A stretch of DNA of 64,000 bases from Citromicrobium bathyomarinum (GTDB lineage: Bacteria; Pseudomonadota; Alphaproteobacteria; Sphingomonadales; Sphingomonadaceae), in assembly GCA_001306305.2 (NCBI GenBank), contig CP155577.1, positions 2,649,501-2,713,500 on the forward strand, read 5' to 3'. Shown here piece after piece: positions 20,545 to 30,199 of this stretch (position 1 is its first letter; every line of letters starts with the position of its first letter). The notes under the pieces are model-generated. The model was not told where the DNA came from. It searched no databases and saw nothing but the letters and a program-made list of their open reading frames with translations. The position numbers and the translations under genes were made by a program.

Positions 20545-23500
20545 CTAGAACCGCACTTCGACATGCACGTCCACCGTATGGCTGCGCTGTGATTGCGACC
20601 CGATGGTGGTGCGGTAGCCCGTCCCGATTTTCCAGCCACCAGCCATTTGCAGATCGAGCAGCAGGCTGACTTCGAGATTGTGCCGCGTGGTGCGTCCGAC
20701 GAGGGTCGAATAGGTCCGCGACCCGAAGTCGGCATAGCTCAGCATCATGCTCGAACGACCAGCGAAGTCGTAACCGTATTCTCCGCGCAGTTCGGGCCGC
20801 AGCAGGCCGATCGGCAATTCTATCGTGTCGTACGCCCGCAGCCCCAGATTGGCGGAGAGATTGTCCACCCGCTGGTCGCCATAGGCGAGGCTGTAGGCAC
20901 CGGCGTCGAATTCCGTGAACCCCTCGACCCGCGAACGGGAGAATTCGATCCGCCCGTAAGGCGACACCATCCAGCCATCGTCGCGCAATTCGTAGGCGAA
21001 GGTGAGCGAGCCGAACAGCTGGGTGCCGCCGACGTCTGCGGTCGCGATCCCCCCTGTCGGCGTCACGAAGCGGACCGACTGGAAGTCGAGAATGCTGCCG
21101 CCGAGCAGACCATCGATGAACAGGTTCGGCGCCGGCGTGTAGCTGCCGTAGAGCGACATGCTGTAGGCAGTGCCACGGCTCAGACTGCCGTTCGCCCCGA
21201 TCTCCGTGCGATCGCGACCATACCCGGCACCCACGCCGCCGACGAAACTGTCCGAGAAGCGATAATCGATACCCGTGCTCACCCCGATCATGGTCGAGTC
21301 CAGATCGAGCATCCCGCCGCTATCCTCCGCGAAATTGACGAACCCGTTCGACCACACGGCAAAGGGCATGTCCTGCGCGCTCTCGCCAGCCGATCGACCC
21401 GATCCCGGGGCATGGGTCTCCGGCACCGCAGACTGCCTCCCCTCAGGCGCGAAGCGCGTCGGAAGCAGGTCCGCAAAATCGGTCTGACTGGCCAGGTTGT
21501 CGCTGCTGTTCAGACCAAAAATATCCCCCTGTCGCGTGCGCGGCGCGGCACGCTGATAGGCCATCCTCACATCCATGCTCCACGCGCGCCGCTCGCCCTC
21601 GGTGTGAAGCTGTTCGAGACGGCGCCCGAAATTGCGCTGCTGATTGTGGGCGAACCGCCGGGCAGCCTCTGCCCGGGCATCGATCAGGCCGGCGACCTCG
21701 CCATCGGTGGAGGGATCGGGCCGGTCGAATGCGGCACGCGTCACCGCAACAATGTAGCTCCGCGTGGTGCTATCGGCAGCGGTCACTACGACCGCGATCC
21801 AGGTGGTTCCGACCGGCAGCGCCACCGGAGCGCTCGCGCTACCCGTCGCGACGGTTTTTCCTGCAACCGTCACGCTCGCTCCGGCATCGGAGGTGACGGG
21901 CGTCAATGCGACCGCCTCGACCTCGTTGGGCACGAGCACCGTATAGTCGGTCCGATCCGGATCGAACGCCGGGCTCAATGTTCCCTGGCTGATCGCCAGA
22001 GCGGATAGCCGGGCGTCGCTTGAGGCGGCACGGGTGACCACCACGGTGTAGGCTTGGCTGGTGCCGTCTGCAGCGGTCACCACCACCGCGATAGGCGTCG
22101 TCCCGACAGGGATCGCGACAGGTGCGCTCTCGCTGCCCGAAGCGACCGCGCTACCCGCGACGGTGACTGTCGCCCCGGCGTCGGAAACAGTCGGAGTGAA
22201 CGTGATCGTCTCGACATCGCTGCCGAGGGTCACCGTGTAGCCTAGCTGCGCTGGATCGAAGGCCGGACTGAGCGTCCCGTCGCTTACCGACAGAGCAGAC
22301 AGGCGAGAATCGCTGGAGGCGGCCCGCGTGACCACCACGGTGTAGGTCTGGGTGGTGCCGTTGGCAGCAGTCACCACCACCGCGATCGAGGTCGCACCCA
22401 CTGGCAGCGCCAACGGCGCGCTCGCGCTGCCCGAGGCCACCGCGTTGCCCGCGATGGTCACCGTCGCGCCGGCGTCGTAGACAGTCGGCGTCAGCACAAT
22501 CGTGGCGACATCATTGCCGACGGCCACCGTATAGCTGGTTTGCGCCGGATCGAACGCCGGACTCAGCGCGCCCGCGCTTACCGCCAGCCCGGACAGGCGG
22601 GCATCGCTGGAAGCGGCGCGGGTGACCGCAATCGAATATTCCTGCCGAGTGCCATCGGCCGCCAGGACGACAATCGAAACGGACGTCGTCCCCACGCCCA
22701 GCTCGACCGGTGCACTCGCGCCGCCCGATGCTGTTGCGGCACCGTTCACGGTGATCGTGGCTCCGGCATCCGACGCGGTCGGCGTCAGAGTTATCCTCTC
22801 GACTGCATTGCCGACGGCAAGAGTGTAGCTCGCCTGCCCAGGATCGAACGCAGGACTCAGCGCTCCCTCGCTTACCGACAGCGCGGACAGTCGAGCATCG
22901 CCCGTTTCAGCGCGCGTCACCGCAACAGTGTAGCTCTGGGTGGTACCATCAGCAGCGGTCACGACGACCGGGATCGAGGTGGTTCCGACCGGCAGCGCCA
23001 CCGGAGCGCTGGCAGTGCCAGAGGCAACCGCATTGCCCGCAACCGTGATTGTCGCGTCGGCGGCGGCTGCGGTCGGGGTCAGCGTAATCGTGGTGACATC
23101 GTTGCCTACCGCAACCGTGTAGCTCGCCTGCGCCGGATCGAATGCGGGGCTCAACGTCCCCGCGCTCACCGCCAGGGCAGACAGCCGGGCATCGCCGGAA
23201 ATGTAGGTGTAGCCATTGGCAAGCGTTGCCGCGCCGCCGGGTGTCGTGACAACGACGTCGACGCTGCCTGCCGCATGGGCTGGCGTCAGCACGTCGATCC
23301 GCGTGCTGCTTGCAACGGTAAACGCGTTTGCGTCTGCACCTCCGAAGGTCACGCTGCTCACCTCCAGAAAACCCGTGCCGGTGATCGTAACCGCCTTGTT
23401 GCCGGGAGTCGGGCCTTCATCCGGCGCGACCCCGGTGATCGTGGGCTCGGGCATCACGCCGGTTGCGTAAATGCTGTAGCTGAAGGAGGGCGTTGCGGGA

Positions 23501-26500
23501 TCGTCGCTCTCAATCGTGATCGTCGTGGTCACGCGGCCGCCGGTTTCCGGGGTAAAACCGATCTCGAACTCGTAGGAACCACGCGGAGCGATCGTCCTTG
23601 AGGATGCGCTCTGCATCGTGAACCCGGCGGCGGACGTCACCGTAATGGCCGAGACGGTGAGATCGGCATCTCCCTCGTTGAAGATCAGGAAGCGACGCGA
23701 TGCCGAGGAGCCGACGATCACCTGCCCGAAATCGGTACCCGCTGTCGCCGATGTCGCACCATTGGCGATCGGCTGGACACCATCGCTGGTCGAATAGACA
23801 CCGATCGTCGGCGGCCCCGCGCGGGTTACTGCCACGGTATATTGCCGCGTACTGCCATCGGCGGCAGTCACCACCACAGCAATCGAGGTCGTCCCGAGCG
23901 ACAGGGCTACCGGCGCACTCGCGGTGCCCGAGGCGACCGGATTGCCAGCAACGGTAATAGTGGAGGCTGTGTCCGATGCGGTCGGGCTGAGCGTGATCGA
24001 AGCGATCGCGTTGCCCACCGTCACTGCGAAGTCCGTCTGTGCGGGGTCGAAGGCCGGCGTCAGCGTGCCCTCGCTTACCGTAAGGCCCGACAGTGCCGCA
24101 TCTGCCGAGAGGTAACGATAGGCGTCGGTAGCGGTGGCCGCTCCGCCCGGCGAGGTGACGACGACATCGGCAGTGCCCACTGCATGCGCCGGGGTCGTCG
24201 CGTCGATCCGCGTGTCGCTGACCACGGTAAACGCGTCTGCATCCACCCCTGCGAAGGTGACGCTGTTTACGGTGAGGAAGCCCGTGCCGGTGATCGCGAC
24301 ACTCGTTCCGCCGGAGGTCGGGCCCTGGGAGGGCGTGACCTCCGTGATCGTGGGAAGCGGCGCTGCGGCGCTAGCGTACAGCATGTAGGTGAAGGAGGGC
24401 GTGGCAGGATCGTTGCTCGAAACGGCGATCGTCGCGGTAAAACTTCCCGCAGTCTCCGGCGCGAAACGGATGTCGAATTCGTAGGTGCCGCCCGGTGTGA
24501 TCGTCCGCGACGGCGCGGCCTGCACGACAAATCCCGCCCCCGGGGTCGCGGTGACACCCGAGATCACCAGATCGGCATTTCCGCTATTGCTGATCAAGAA
24601 CCTGCGCGAGGCAGAGGAGCCGACCATAACCTGCCCGTAATCGGTCCCCGACGTCGCCGAGGTCGAGCCGTCGGTGAGCGGCTGGACACCACCGACGGTC
24701 GAATAGACGCCGATCGTCGGCGGCGCGGCGCGCGTCACCGCCACGGTGTAGCTGCGGGTGGCACCGTTCCCTGCCCTCACCACCACCGCGATCGAGTTCG
24801 TGCCCATATTCAATGCGACCGGCGCGCTGGCACTGCCCGAGGCGACCGGACTGCCCGCCACGGTCACCGTCGCCCCGGCATCGGAGGCGGTGGGCGTTAT
24901 GCGGATGGAATCGACCGCAGTGCCGACCGCTACCGAGTAGCTGGTCTGGGCTGCATCGAAAGCTGGCGACAAGGTCCCCTCGCTCACCGCCAGACCCGAC
25001 AGCGTCGCATCGCTCGATGCCGCGCGGGTCACGGTAATGGTGTATTGCAGTATAGTGCTATCCGCCGCGGTGACGACAACCGGGATCGGATTGCTGCCGG
25101 CGGACAGCGGTACCGGCACGCTCGCACTGCCAGAGGCGACCACATTGCCAGCCACGCTGATCGTGGCACCGGCATCCGAAGCGGTCGGAGTCACTCTTAT
25201 TGAAGCGACCGAACTGCCGACATCGGCAAGATAGTTCGTGTTGAACGGACTGAAGGCGGGCTGAAGCGTTCCCTCGCTCAGCGTCAGGGCCGAGAGGGTG
25301 GCATCGCTCGACGCCACTCGCGTCACTGCCACGCTGTATTGCCGTGTCGTGCCATTGGCAGCGGTTACCACCACCGCGATCGGGGTGGTGCCGACCGGCA
25401 GAGCGACAGGCGCGCTCGCGCTGCCCGAAGCGACCGCATTGCCCGCGACCGTCACGCTCGCTCCGGCATCGGAAACCCTCGGCGTCAGCGTGATCGTGTC
25501 GACCCCGTTGCCGACCGAAACCGCATAGCTCAGCTGCGCCGGGTCGAATGCCGGGGACAAAGCGCCAGCGCTCGGCACGAGGCTGGCAAGCGTCGCATCG
25601 CTCGACGGGGCGCGTGTTACCGCCACGGTATATTCGCGCGTGCTGCCGTCGGCCGCCGTGACGAGCACCGCGATCGCAGTCGTCCCCGCGCCCAGCGCCA
25701 CCGGCGCGCTGGCGCTGCCGGAGCCGGTGATTGAGCCGGCAACCCTGATCGTCGCGCCCGCGTCCGAAGCGGTCGGCGTCAGGTTTATCGAGGTGACCGA
25801 ATTGGCCACCGCAACCGAATAGCCAAGCTGGGCCACATCGAATGCGGGCGACAGTGCCCCCTCGCTCACAGTGAGCCCGGAGAGCCTCGCATCGTTCGAG
25901 GGCGCGCGCGTCACTGCCAGCGAATAGAGGCGGCTTGAACCGTCCGCAGCAGTCACCCGGACCGTGATCGACGTTACGCCAACCGGCAACGCGACCGACG
26001 CGCTCGCGCTGCCGGAAGTAACGGCATTGCCATTGACGGTGATCGTTGCACCCGCATCGCTCGCCGTCGGGGTGAGCGTGAAGGTGTCGACCGAATGTGC
26101 GACCTGCACACTATAGTTCTGCCCGGTTGGGTCGAACGCGGGCGACAGCGCCCCATCGCTCGGCACAAGGCTCGCCAGAGACGCGTCGCCGGAAAGGAAG
26201 GTGTAGGCACCGCTGGCGGTCGCAGTTCCGCCCGGCGAGGTGACCGCCACATCCACCACGCCCGCCGCATGCGCGGGTGTCGTCGCCTGGATCGTGGTAT
26301 CGCTGGCGATGGTGAAAGCGCTCGCATTGGTGCCGCCGAACGTCACGCTCTGCGCGGTCAGGAACCCCGTGCCGTTGATGGTGACGCTGGCCCCGCCACC
26401 GGCCACGCCCTTGACCGGCGAGAGCGAGCCGATCGTGGGCACCGGCGCGGCTGCGGTGGCGTGGATCGCGAAGCTGAAGGTCGGTGTGTTCGGATCGTCG

Positions 26501-29223
26501 CTGGCGATCAAGACGACTGGATCGACGGTGCCCGTGGTGGTCGGCCTGAAGGGTATCGTCAGCTGATAGATCCCGCCGGGCTGAATCGTTTGCGAGGTAA
26601 TCGCTGGAACCGTGAAGCCGTCGGAGGGCGTGACGGAGAGACCGGTCAGCGTCAGCGGAGCCCCGCCGGCATTATTGACCACGAAGATGCGCGTGCCCTG
26701 CCCGCCGATATTGACCTGACCGTAATCTGTGCCGGGCGTTGCAGCAGTGCTGCCATTGGCGACGACCGCCTGGCCGCCGGTCATGGAAAAGACCTTGATC
26801 GTCGGCGGCGCGGCGCGCGTGACCGGAACGCTGTAGACGCGCGAGGCACCATTGGCGGCAGTTACCCTGATCGTGACCGGGGTGGTGCCGACCACGAGGG
26901 AAATCGGCGCGCTCGCGCTGCCGGATGCTGTCGCGATGCCGTTCACCGTGATCGTCGCGCCAACACCCGCCGCGGTCGGCGTCACGGTAATGGTGTCGAC
27001 GTCGTTCGCGACCCTCACCGTATAGTTGCCCTGCGCGGGATCGAAGGCTGGCGTCAGCGTGCCCGCGCTGACCGAGAGCCCCGCAAGCGTGGCATCGCTG
27101 GACGGCGCGCGGGTGACGGTGACCGTATATTGCCGGGTCGTGCCATCGGGGGCGGTCACTTCGACCACGATCGCGTTCTGACCCGCCGACAGTGCAACCG
27201 GGCCGCTCGCCTGCGCCGACGCGACAGCCGCGCCTGCCACCGTGATCGTGGCCCCGGCATCCGCAGCGGTCGGCGTCAGCGCGATCGTCGCGACAGCCTC
27301 GCCAACCGCCACCGTATAACCCGTTTGGGCAGGGTCGAATGCAGGGCTCAGCGTCCCCTCGCTGACCGACAGCGACGACAGCGTTGCATCGCTCGAGCCG
27401 AGGTAGGCGTAGCCGCCGGTGGCGGTCGCCGCTCCGCCGGCGGTGGTCACCACCACATCGACGGCACCCGCCGCGTGGGGCGGAGAGACCGCATCGATCC
27501 TGGTGTCGCTCGCCACGGTAAAGCTCGCCGCGTCGATCCCGTCGAACGTGACGCCTTGCGTCGTCAGAAACCCGGTGCCGGTGATCGCCACACTCGTGCC
27601 GCCGGCCTGGTCGCCCTCGTCCGGGGCAATCGTGCCGATCGTTGGCACCGGCACGGTCGCCGACCCTGTCATGCCGAAAGTAAACAGCGGCGTGTTCGGA
27701 TCATTGCTCGCGATCGAAACCGTGGTCGGGAAACTGCCTTCGGCCTTGGGTTCGAAGAACACCTCGAAGCCTTTGAAGGCCCCGGCCCGAACCGTGCCCG
27801 ATGATCCTGACGACAACCGGTACCCATCGCCGGGCGAGATGGAAGTGGCGAAGGTCAGGTCGACATTGCCCGAATTGTACACGATGAACTGCAGGTTGGC
27901 CGAGGCGCCGACATCGATCGTGCCGAAACTGGTCCTCGCCTCGGCTGCGGCACCATTTGAAAGCGGTAGACCGGAGCGGAAGATATAGATCTCGGGTGCG
28001 GGCTCTGCGACGATCCCGCTCACGGTAAAGCTGTACGTCGCGGTGGCCGGATCATTGCTGGCGATCCTCACCACCGCCTTGAATGAACCCGCGACGGCAG
28101 GATCCAGACGCACGGTGATCGACGCATTCCCATCCGGAGCGATCGAGCCCGGCGTGGTCCCGACCAGGCTGAAAGCACTGCCGCTGGTATTGTCGACGGT
28201 GATCGACGAAATCGCCAGCGCGGCCGCCCCGTCGTTATGCAGCACAAACGTGCCGTCGACCGCGCTGCCCCCGACAACGGCTTCGCCAAACACAGTTCCA
28301 TCGCCGCTGCTCGGCGAGGTGTCCCCGCTCGCGATGGTTTTGCCACTGCCGGTTACGCGCAGGACGGGCCCCGAGGGCGGGTTGAAGGTCGCGGTGCGGA
28401 TCTCGGACGGGCGATTGTACCTTCCCGATCCGTCGACCGCGATGTTGGCCGGCACCTGCACGCTGAACTGCCCGGATGCAGACGGGCTCACCGTGACAAC
28501 GTAATTGGTCCCCGAACCGCTCAGGGTGGCGCTGGCATTCGTGGTGACCAGATCGCCGGCGGTGAACCCGGTGACGGGCGCCGAAAAGGTCACGGTCGCG
28601 GTGAAACTATTGCTGCCGGCATCCCTCAGCACGCCCAGCGTTACGGTCGGCCCCGCGGTCGCAATGCCGTCGCCGAACACCTGAAAGCTATAGCTGGGAA
28701 CGTTCGGATCGTCGCTCGCCACGCTGACCGTCTCCGAGAACGGCCCGCCTCCGTCCGGATCGAACGCGACCGAGATCGTCCTGCTGCCGCCTGCCCCGAT
28801 CACCCCGGTATTGTCCTGGGGAATCCGGAACACACTGCCCGGAGACACCGACACGTCGGTGATGGTCAGCGGAGCGTCACCGGGATTGTAGAGCAGGAAA
28901 TATCGCAGGAGCTGACCGCCCGACTCCTCGACAGCCCCGAAATCGGTCGCCACGGTTCGCGTCGAGGAGCCGTTGGGAACGGCGACGGACGAGCCCTCGA
29001 CCATGCCGTAAACCTGCAGCGCGGGCTGCGCCGCGGCGGCGGCAGGCAGAAACAGCGCAAGCGCCGCGATGATGACGGTGAGGATCGAGCCTCGGCGCGC
29101 CGGAGCGTTCGGCGTGAAGGCGCGCGGAAGCGATTGGCTGAGCTTGTGCAGTCTCGCCCAGACATGCCACCCGGCGCGACCCCAGCCGTGCCTTGCGCGT
29201 GTTCCCGATGCCACTTTTCCCAC
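20545..29223 (-). CDS. Giant repeat-rich autotransporter surface protein
   Basis: A 2892-residue predicted type Va autotransporter. A long basic N-terminus and hydrophobic stretch (ILTVIIAALALFLPAAAAA) form an extended signal peptide. The passenger contains six choice-of-anchor-D (ASH/Hydin-like) domains, one Ig-like domain near the start, four IPT/TIG domains (each opening PTI...P.EG and holding AITGTGFL-type strands) and 13 cadherin-like beta-sandwich repeats of the pattern DATLS-L-VS-GTLSPAFDP ... Y-VAVTRA. The last about 285 residues form an autotransporter beta-barrel ending HVEVRF with a terminal Phe. It probably mediates adhesion or biofilm. The start is GTG (29223) and no better start lies before the signal. 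It is divergent from a two-component pair that may control it. Confidence 0.92.
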   Translation of the reverse strand: MGKVASGTRARHGWGRAGWHVWARLHKLSQSLPRAFTPNAPARRGSILTVIIAALALFLPAAAAAQPALQVYGMVEGSSVAVPNGSSTRTVATDFGAVEESGGQLLRYFLLYNPGDAPLTITDVSVSPGSVFRIPQDNTGVIGAGGSRTISVAFDPDGGGPFSETVSVASDDPNVPSYSFQVFGDGIATAGPTVTLGVLRDAGSNSFTATVTFSAPVTGFTAGDLVTTNASATLSGSGTNYVVTVSPSASGQFSVQVPANIAVDGSGRYNRPSEIRTATFNPPSGPVLRVTGSGKTIASGDTSPSSGDGTVFGEAVVGGSAVDGTFVLHNDGAAALAISSITVDNTSGSAFSLVGTTPGSIAPDGNASITVRLDPAVAGSFKAVVRIASNDPATATYSFTVSGIVAEPAPEIYIFRSGLPLSNGAAAEARTSFGTIDVGASANLQFIVYNSGNVDLTFATSISPGDGYRLSSGSSGTVRAGAFKGFEVFFEPKAEGSFPTTVSIASNDPNTPLFTFGMTGSATVPVPTIGTIAPDEGDQAGGTSVAITGTGFLTTQGVTFDGIDAASFTVASDTRIDAVSPPHAAGAVDVVVTTAGGAATATGGYAYLGSSDATLSSLSVSEGTLSPAFDPAQTGYTVAVGEAVATIALTPTAADAGATITVAGAAVASAQASGPVALSAGQNAIVVEVTAPDGTTRQYTVTVTRAPSSDATLAGLSVSAGTLTPAFDPAQGNYTVRVANDVDTITVTPTAAGVGATITVNGIATASGSASAPISLVVGTTPVTIRVTAANGASRVYSVPVTRAAPPTIKVFSMTGGQAVVANGSTAATPGTDYGQVNIGGQGTRIFVVNNAGGAPLTLTGLSVTPSDGFTVPAITSQTIQPGGIYQLTIPFRPTTTGTVDPVVLIASDDPNTPTFSFAIHATAAAPVPTIGSLSPVKGVAGGGASVTINGTGFLTAQSVTFGGTNASAFTIASDTTIQATTPAHAAGVVDVAVTSPGGTATASGAYTFLSGDASLASLVPSDGALSPAFDPTGQNYSVQVAHSVDTFTLTPTASDAGATITVNGNAVTSGSASASVALPVGVTSITVRVTAADGSSRLYSLAVTRAPSNDARLSGLTVSEGALSPAFDVAQLGYSVAVANSVTSINLTPTASDAGATIRVAGSITGSGSASAPVALGAGTTAIAVLVTAADGSTREYTVAVTRAPSSDATLASLVPSAGALSPAFDPAQLSYAVSVGNGVDTITLTPRVSDAGASVTVAGNAVASGSASAPVALPVGTTPIAVVVTAANGTTRQYSVAVTRVASSDATLSALTLSEGTLQPAFSPFNTNYLADVGSSVASIRVTPTASDAGATISVAGNVVASGSASVPVPLSAGSNPIPVVVTAADSTILQYTITVTRAASSDATLSGLAVSEGTLSPAFDAAQTSYSVAVGTAVDSIRITPTASDAGATVTVAGSPVASGSASAPVALNMGTNSIAVVVRAGNGATRSYTVAVTRAAPPTIGVYSTVGGVQPLTDGSTSATSGTDYGQVMVGSSASRRFLISNSGNADLVISGVTATPGAGFVVQAAPSRTITPGGTYEFDIRFAPETAGSFTATIAVSSNDPATPSFTYMLYASAAAPLPTITEVTPSQGPTSGGTSVAITGTGFLTVNSVTFAGVDADAFTVVSDTRIDATTPAHAVGTADVVVTSPGGAATATDAYRYLSADAALSGLTVSEGTLTPAFDPAQTDFAVTVGNAIASITLSPTASDTASTITVAGNPVASGTASAPVALSLGTTSIAVVVTAADGSTRQYTVAVTRAGPPTIGVYSTSDGVQPIANGATSATAGTDFGQVIVGSSASRRFLIFNEGDADLTVSAITVTSAAGFTMQSASSRTIAPRGSYEFEIGFTPETGGRVTTTITIESDDPATPSFSYSIYATGVMPEPTITGVAPDEGPTPGNKAVTITGTGFLEVSSVTFGGADANAFTVASSTRIDVLTPAHAAGSVDVVVTTPGGAATLANGYTYISGDARLSALAVSAGTLSPAFDPAQASYTVAVGNDVTTITLTPTAAAADATITVAGNAVASGTASAPVALPVGTTSIPVVVTAADGTTQSYTVAVTRAETGDARLSALSVSEGALSPAFDPGQASYTLAVGNAVERITLTPTASDAGATITVNGAATASGGASAPVELGVGTTSVSIVVLAADGTRQEYSIAVTRAASSDARLSGLAVSAGALSPAFDPAQTSYTVAVGNDVATIVLTPTVYDAGATVTIAGNAVASGSASAPLALPVGATSIAVVVTAANGTTQTYTVVVTRAASSDSRLSALSVSDGTLSPAFDPAQLGYTVTLGSDVETITFTPTVSDAGATVTVAGSAVASGSESAPVAIPVGTTPIAVVVTAADGTSQAYTVVVTRAASSDARLSALAISQGTLSPAFDPDRTDYTVLVPNEVEAVALTPVTSDAGASVTVAGKTVATGSASAPVALPVGTTWIAVVVTAADSTTRSYIVAVTRAAFDRPDPSTDGEVAGLIDARAEAARRFAHNQQRNFGRRLEQLHTEGERRAWSMDVRMAYQRAAPRTRQGDIFGLNSSDNLASQTDFADLLPTRFAPEGRQSAVPETHAPGSGRSAGESAQDMPFAVWSNGFVNFAEDSGGMLDLDSTMIGVSTGIDYRFSDSFVGGVGAGYGRDRTEIGANGSLSRGTAYSMSLYGSYTPAPNLFIDGLLGGSILDFQSVRFVTPTGGIATADVGGTQLFGSLTFAYELRDDGWMVSPYGRIEFSRSRVEGFTEFDAGAYSLAYGDQRVDNLSANLGLRAYDTIELPIGLLRPELRGEYGYDFAGRSSMMLSYADFGSRTYSTLVGRTTRHNLEVSLLLDLQMAGGWKIGTGYRTTIGSQSQRSHTVDVHVEVRF
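21731..27398. repeat. Coding repeat array: 13 cadherin-like units
   Basis: DNA encoding the 13 cadherin-like beta-sandwich units, in groups of 2, 5, 1 and 5 separated by choice-of-anchor and IPT modules. Each unit is about 85-90 codons. Units are similar but not identical at DNA level, so the array is diverged. The last five (21.7-23.2 kb) are the most alike and are a likely site for recombination and assembly error. Confidence 0.85.
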
Positions 29224-29323
29224 CCCTACAACGCGATCAATGCCGGGGCTCGATCGGCGTCACGTCCCCTGACGACCGATCCGCGTCTCTCCGGATTGAA
29301 CCAGTTGGCTGGCGGTTTAAGAT

Positions 29324-29421
29324 TTCGGTAAGGACCGAACCATCTACGGATCCATTGATATTCGGTCGATTTGGCCTCTGCTATGGTCCTGTTCGGAACC
29401 CGGACTGTTCCCTTTTGGAAC
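29324..29421. promoter_or_regulatory. Palindromic sites in the autotransporter/two-component divergent gap
   Basis: The 304-bp gap between the autotransporter and response-regulator genes contains TTCGGT-aagg-ACCGAA (29324-29339), further TTCGGT (29361) and GTTCGGAAC (29391-29399) motifs, and GTTCC-ctttt-GGAAC (29407-29421). The repeated TTCGG/GTTCC pattern suggests binding sites for the adjacent NarL-type regulator. No other gene is visible in this gap. Confidence 0.4.
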
Positions 29422-29527
29422 GATCCTGCACGCCCCCGCCCGTCCCAAGCGACCGCACGGCCGATCGGGGATAAGGAAACCAGACGGTGAAGCAGCAATC
29501 GAATCCTCCAATGTCGGCAGAGGCTGC

Positions 29528-30199
29528 GTGACGGATAGGCCGGTCGAGATGGTGTCGGCGACGGTCGACGTCGTTATCGTCGAGGATCGACGGGAAACCG
29601 CCGACCGCTTGGCGCGGGCGGTGCTGCAGCTTGCTCAGGTGCGGACATGTTCGATCGCGCGATCGGTGCGCGAAGGGCTGTTCGAACTCTCACAAATAAA
29701 ACCGCGTGCAATTCTCGTCGATCTCGGCCTGCCGGACGGCTCCGGCGTGGAGATCATCCGCGCCGCTCAGGCAGCCGACTGGCCGTGCGACAGTCTGGTC
29801 GTAACCGTATTCGCCGATGAGGATCGCGTGATCGAAGCGATTGCGGCGGGCGCGACCGGCTACATCCTCAAGAACGACCGGCCCGAGGAGGTCGGGCGCA
29901 ATCTGCTGACCGTTCTGGAAGGCGGCAGCCCGATCAGCCCCCAGATCGCGCGCTATCTGCTCAATCTCGTCCCGCAGCCGGAGGAGCCGAAGGACGATGG
30001 GCTGGAAATCAGGCTGACCGCGCGCGAGAAGGATATTCTCCGGCTGATCGCCCATGGCTTCAAACGGCAGGAAGTCGCCGACAAGCTCAACATCACGGTC
30101 GGCACCGTCGGCACCCACATCAACAACGTCTACCGCAAGCTTGAAGTCGGCTCGAACACTCAGGCCGTGGCCACCGCAAACCGCCTCGGCCTGTTTTGA
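29528..30199 (+). CDS. NarL/LuxR-type response regulator
   Basis: A 223-residue DNA-binding response regulator. The receiver domain (about 14-135) has the acidic pocket (VIVED), phospho-acceptor Asp65 in LVDLGLPDG, the Thr-type switch (VVTVFAD) and Lys in YILKND. The C-terminal LuxR helix-turn-helix (about 160-220) contains LTAREKDILRLIAHG and VGTHINNVYRKL. A GTG start at 29528 is given, with AGAGG upstream; ATG 29549 is possible. Its stop overlaps the TTG start of the kinase (TTGA), so the two proteins are made in step. Divergent from the giant autotransporter, its most obvious candidate target. Confidence 0.92.
   Translation: MTDRPVEMVSATVDVVIVEDRRETADRLARAVLQLAQVRTCSIARSVREGLFELSQIKPRAILVDLGLPDGSGVEIIRAAQAADWPCDSLVVTVFADEDRVIEAIAAGATGYILKNDRPEEVGRNLLTVLEGGSPISPQIARYLLNLVPQPEEPKDDGLEIRLTAREKDILRLIAHGFKRQEVADKLNITVGTVGTHINNVYRKLEVGSNTQAVATANRLGLF

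Noticed and set aside
21731-27398. Possible CRISPR or satellite array
   Set aside because: Repeats are about 260 bp, in one reading frame and encode beta-sandwich domains; no short direct repeats with unique spacers and no cas genes.
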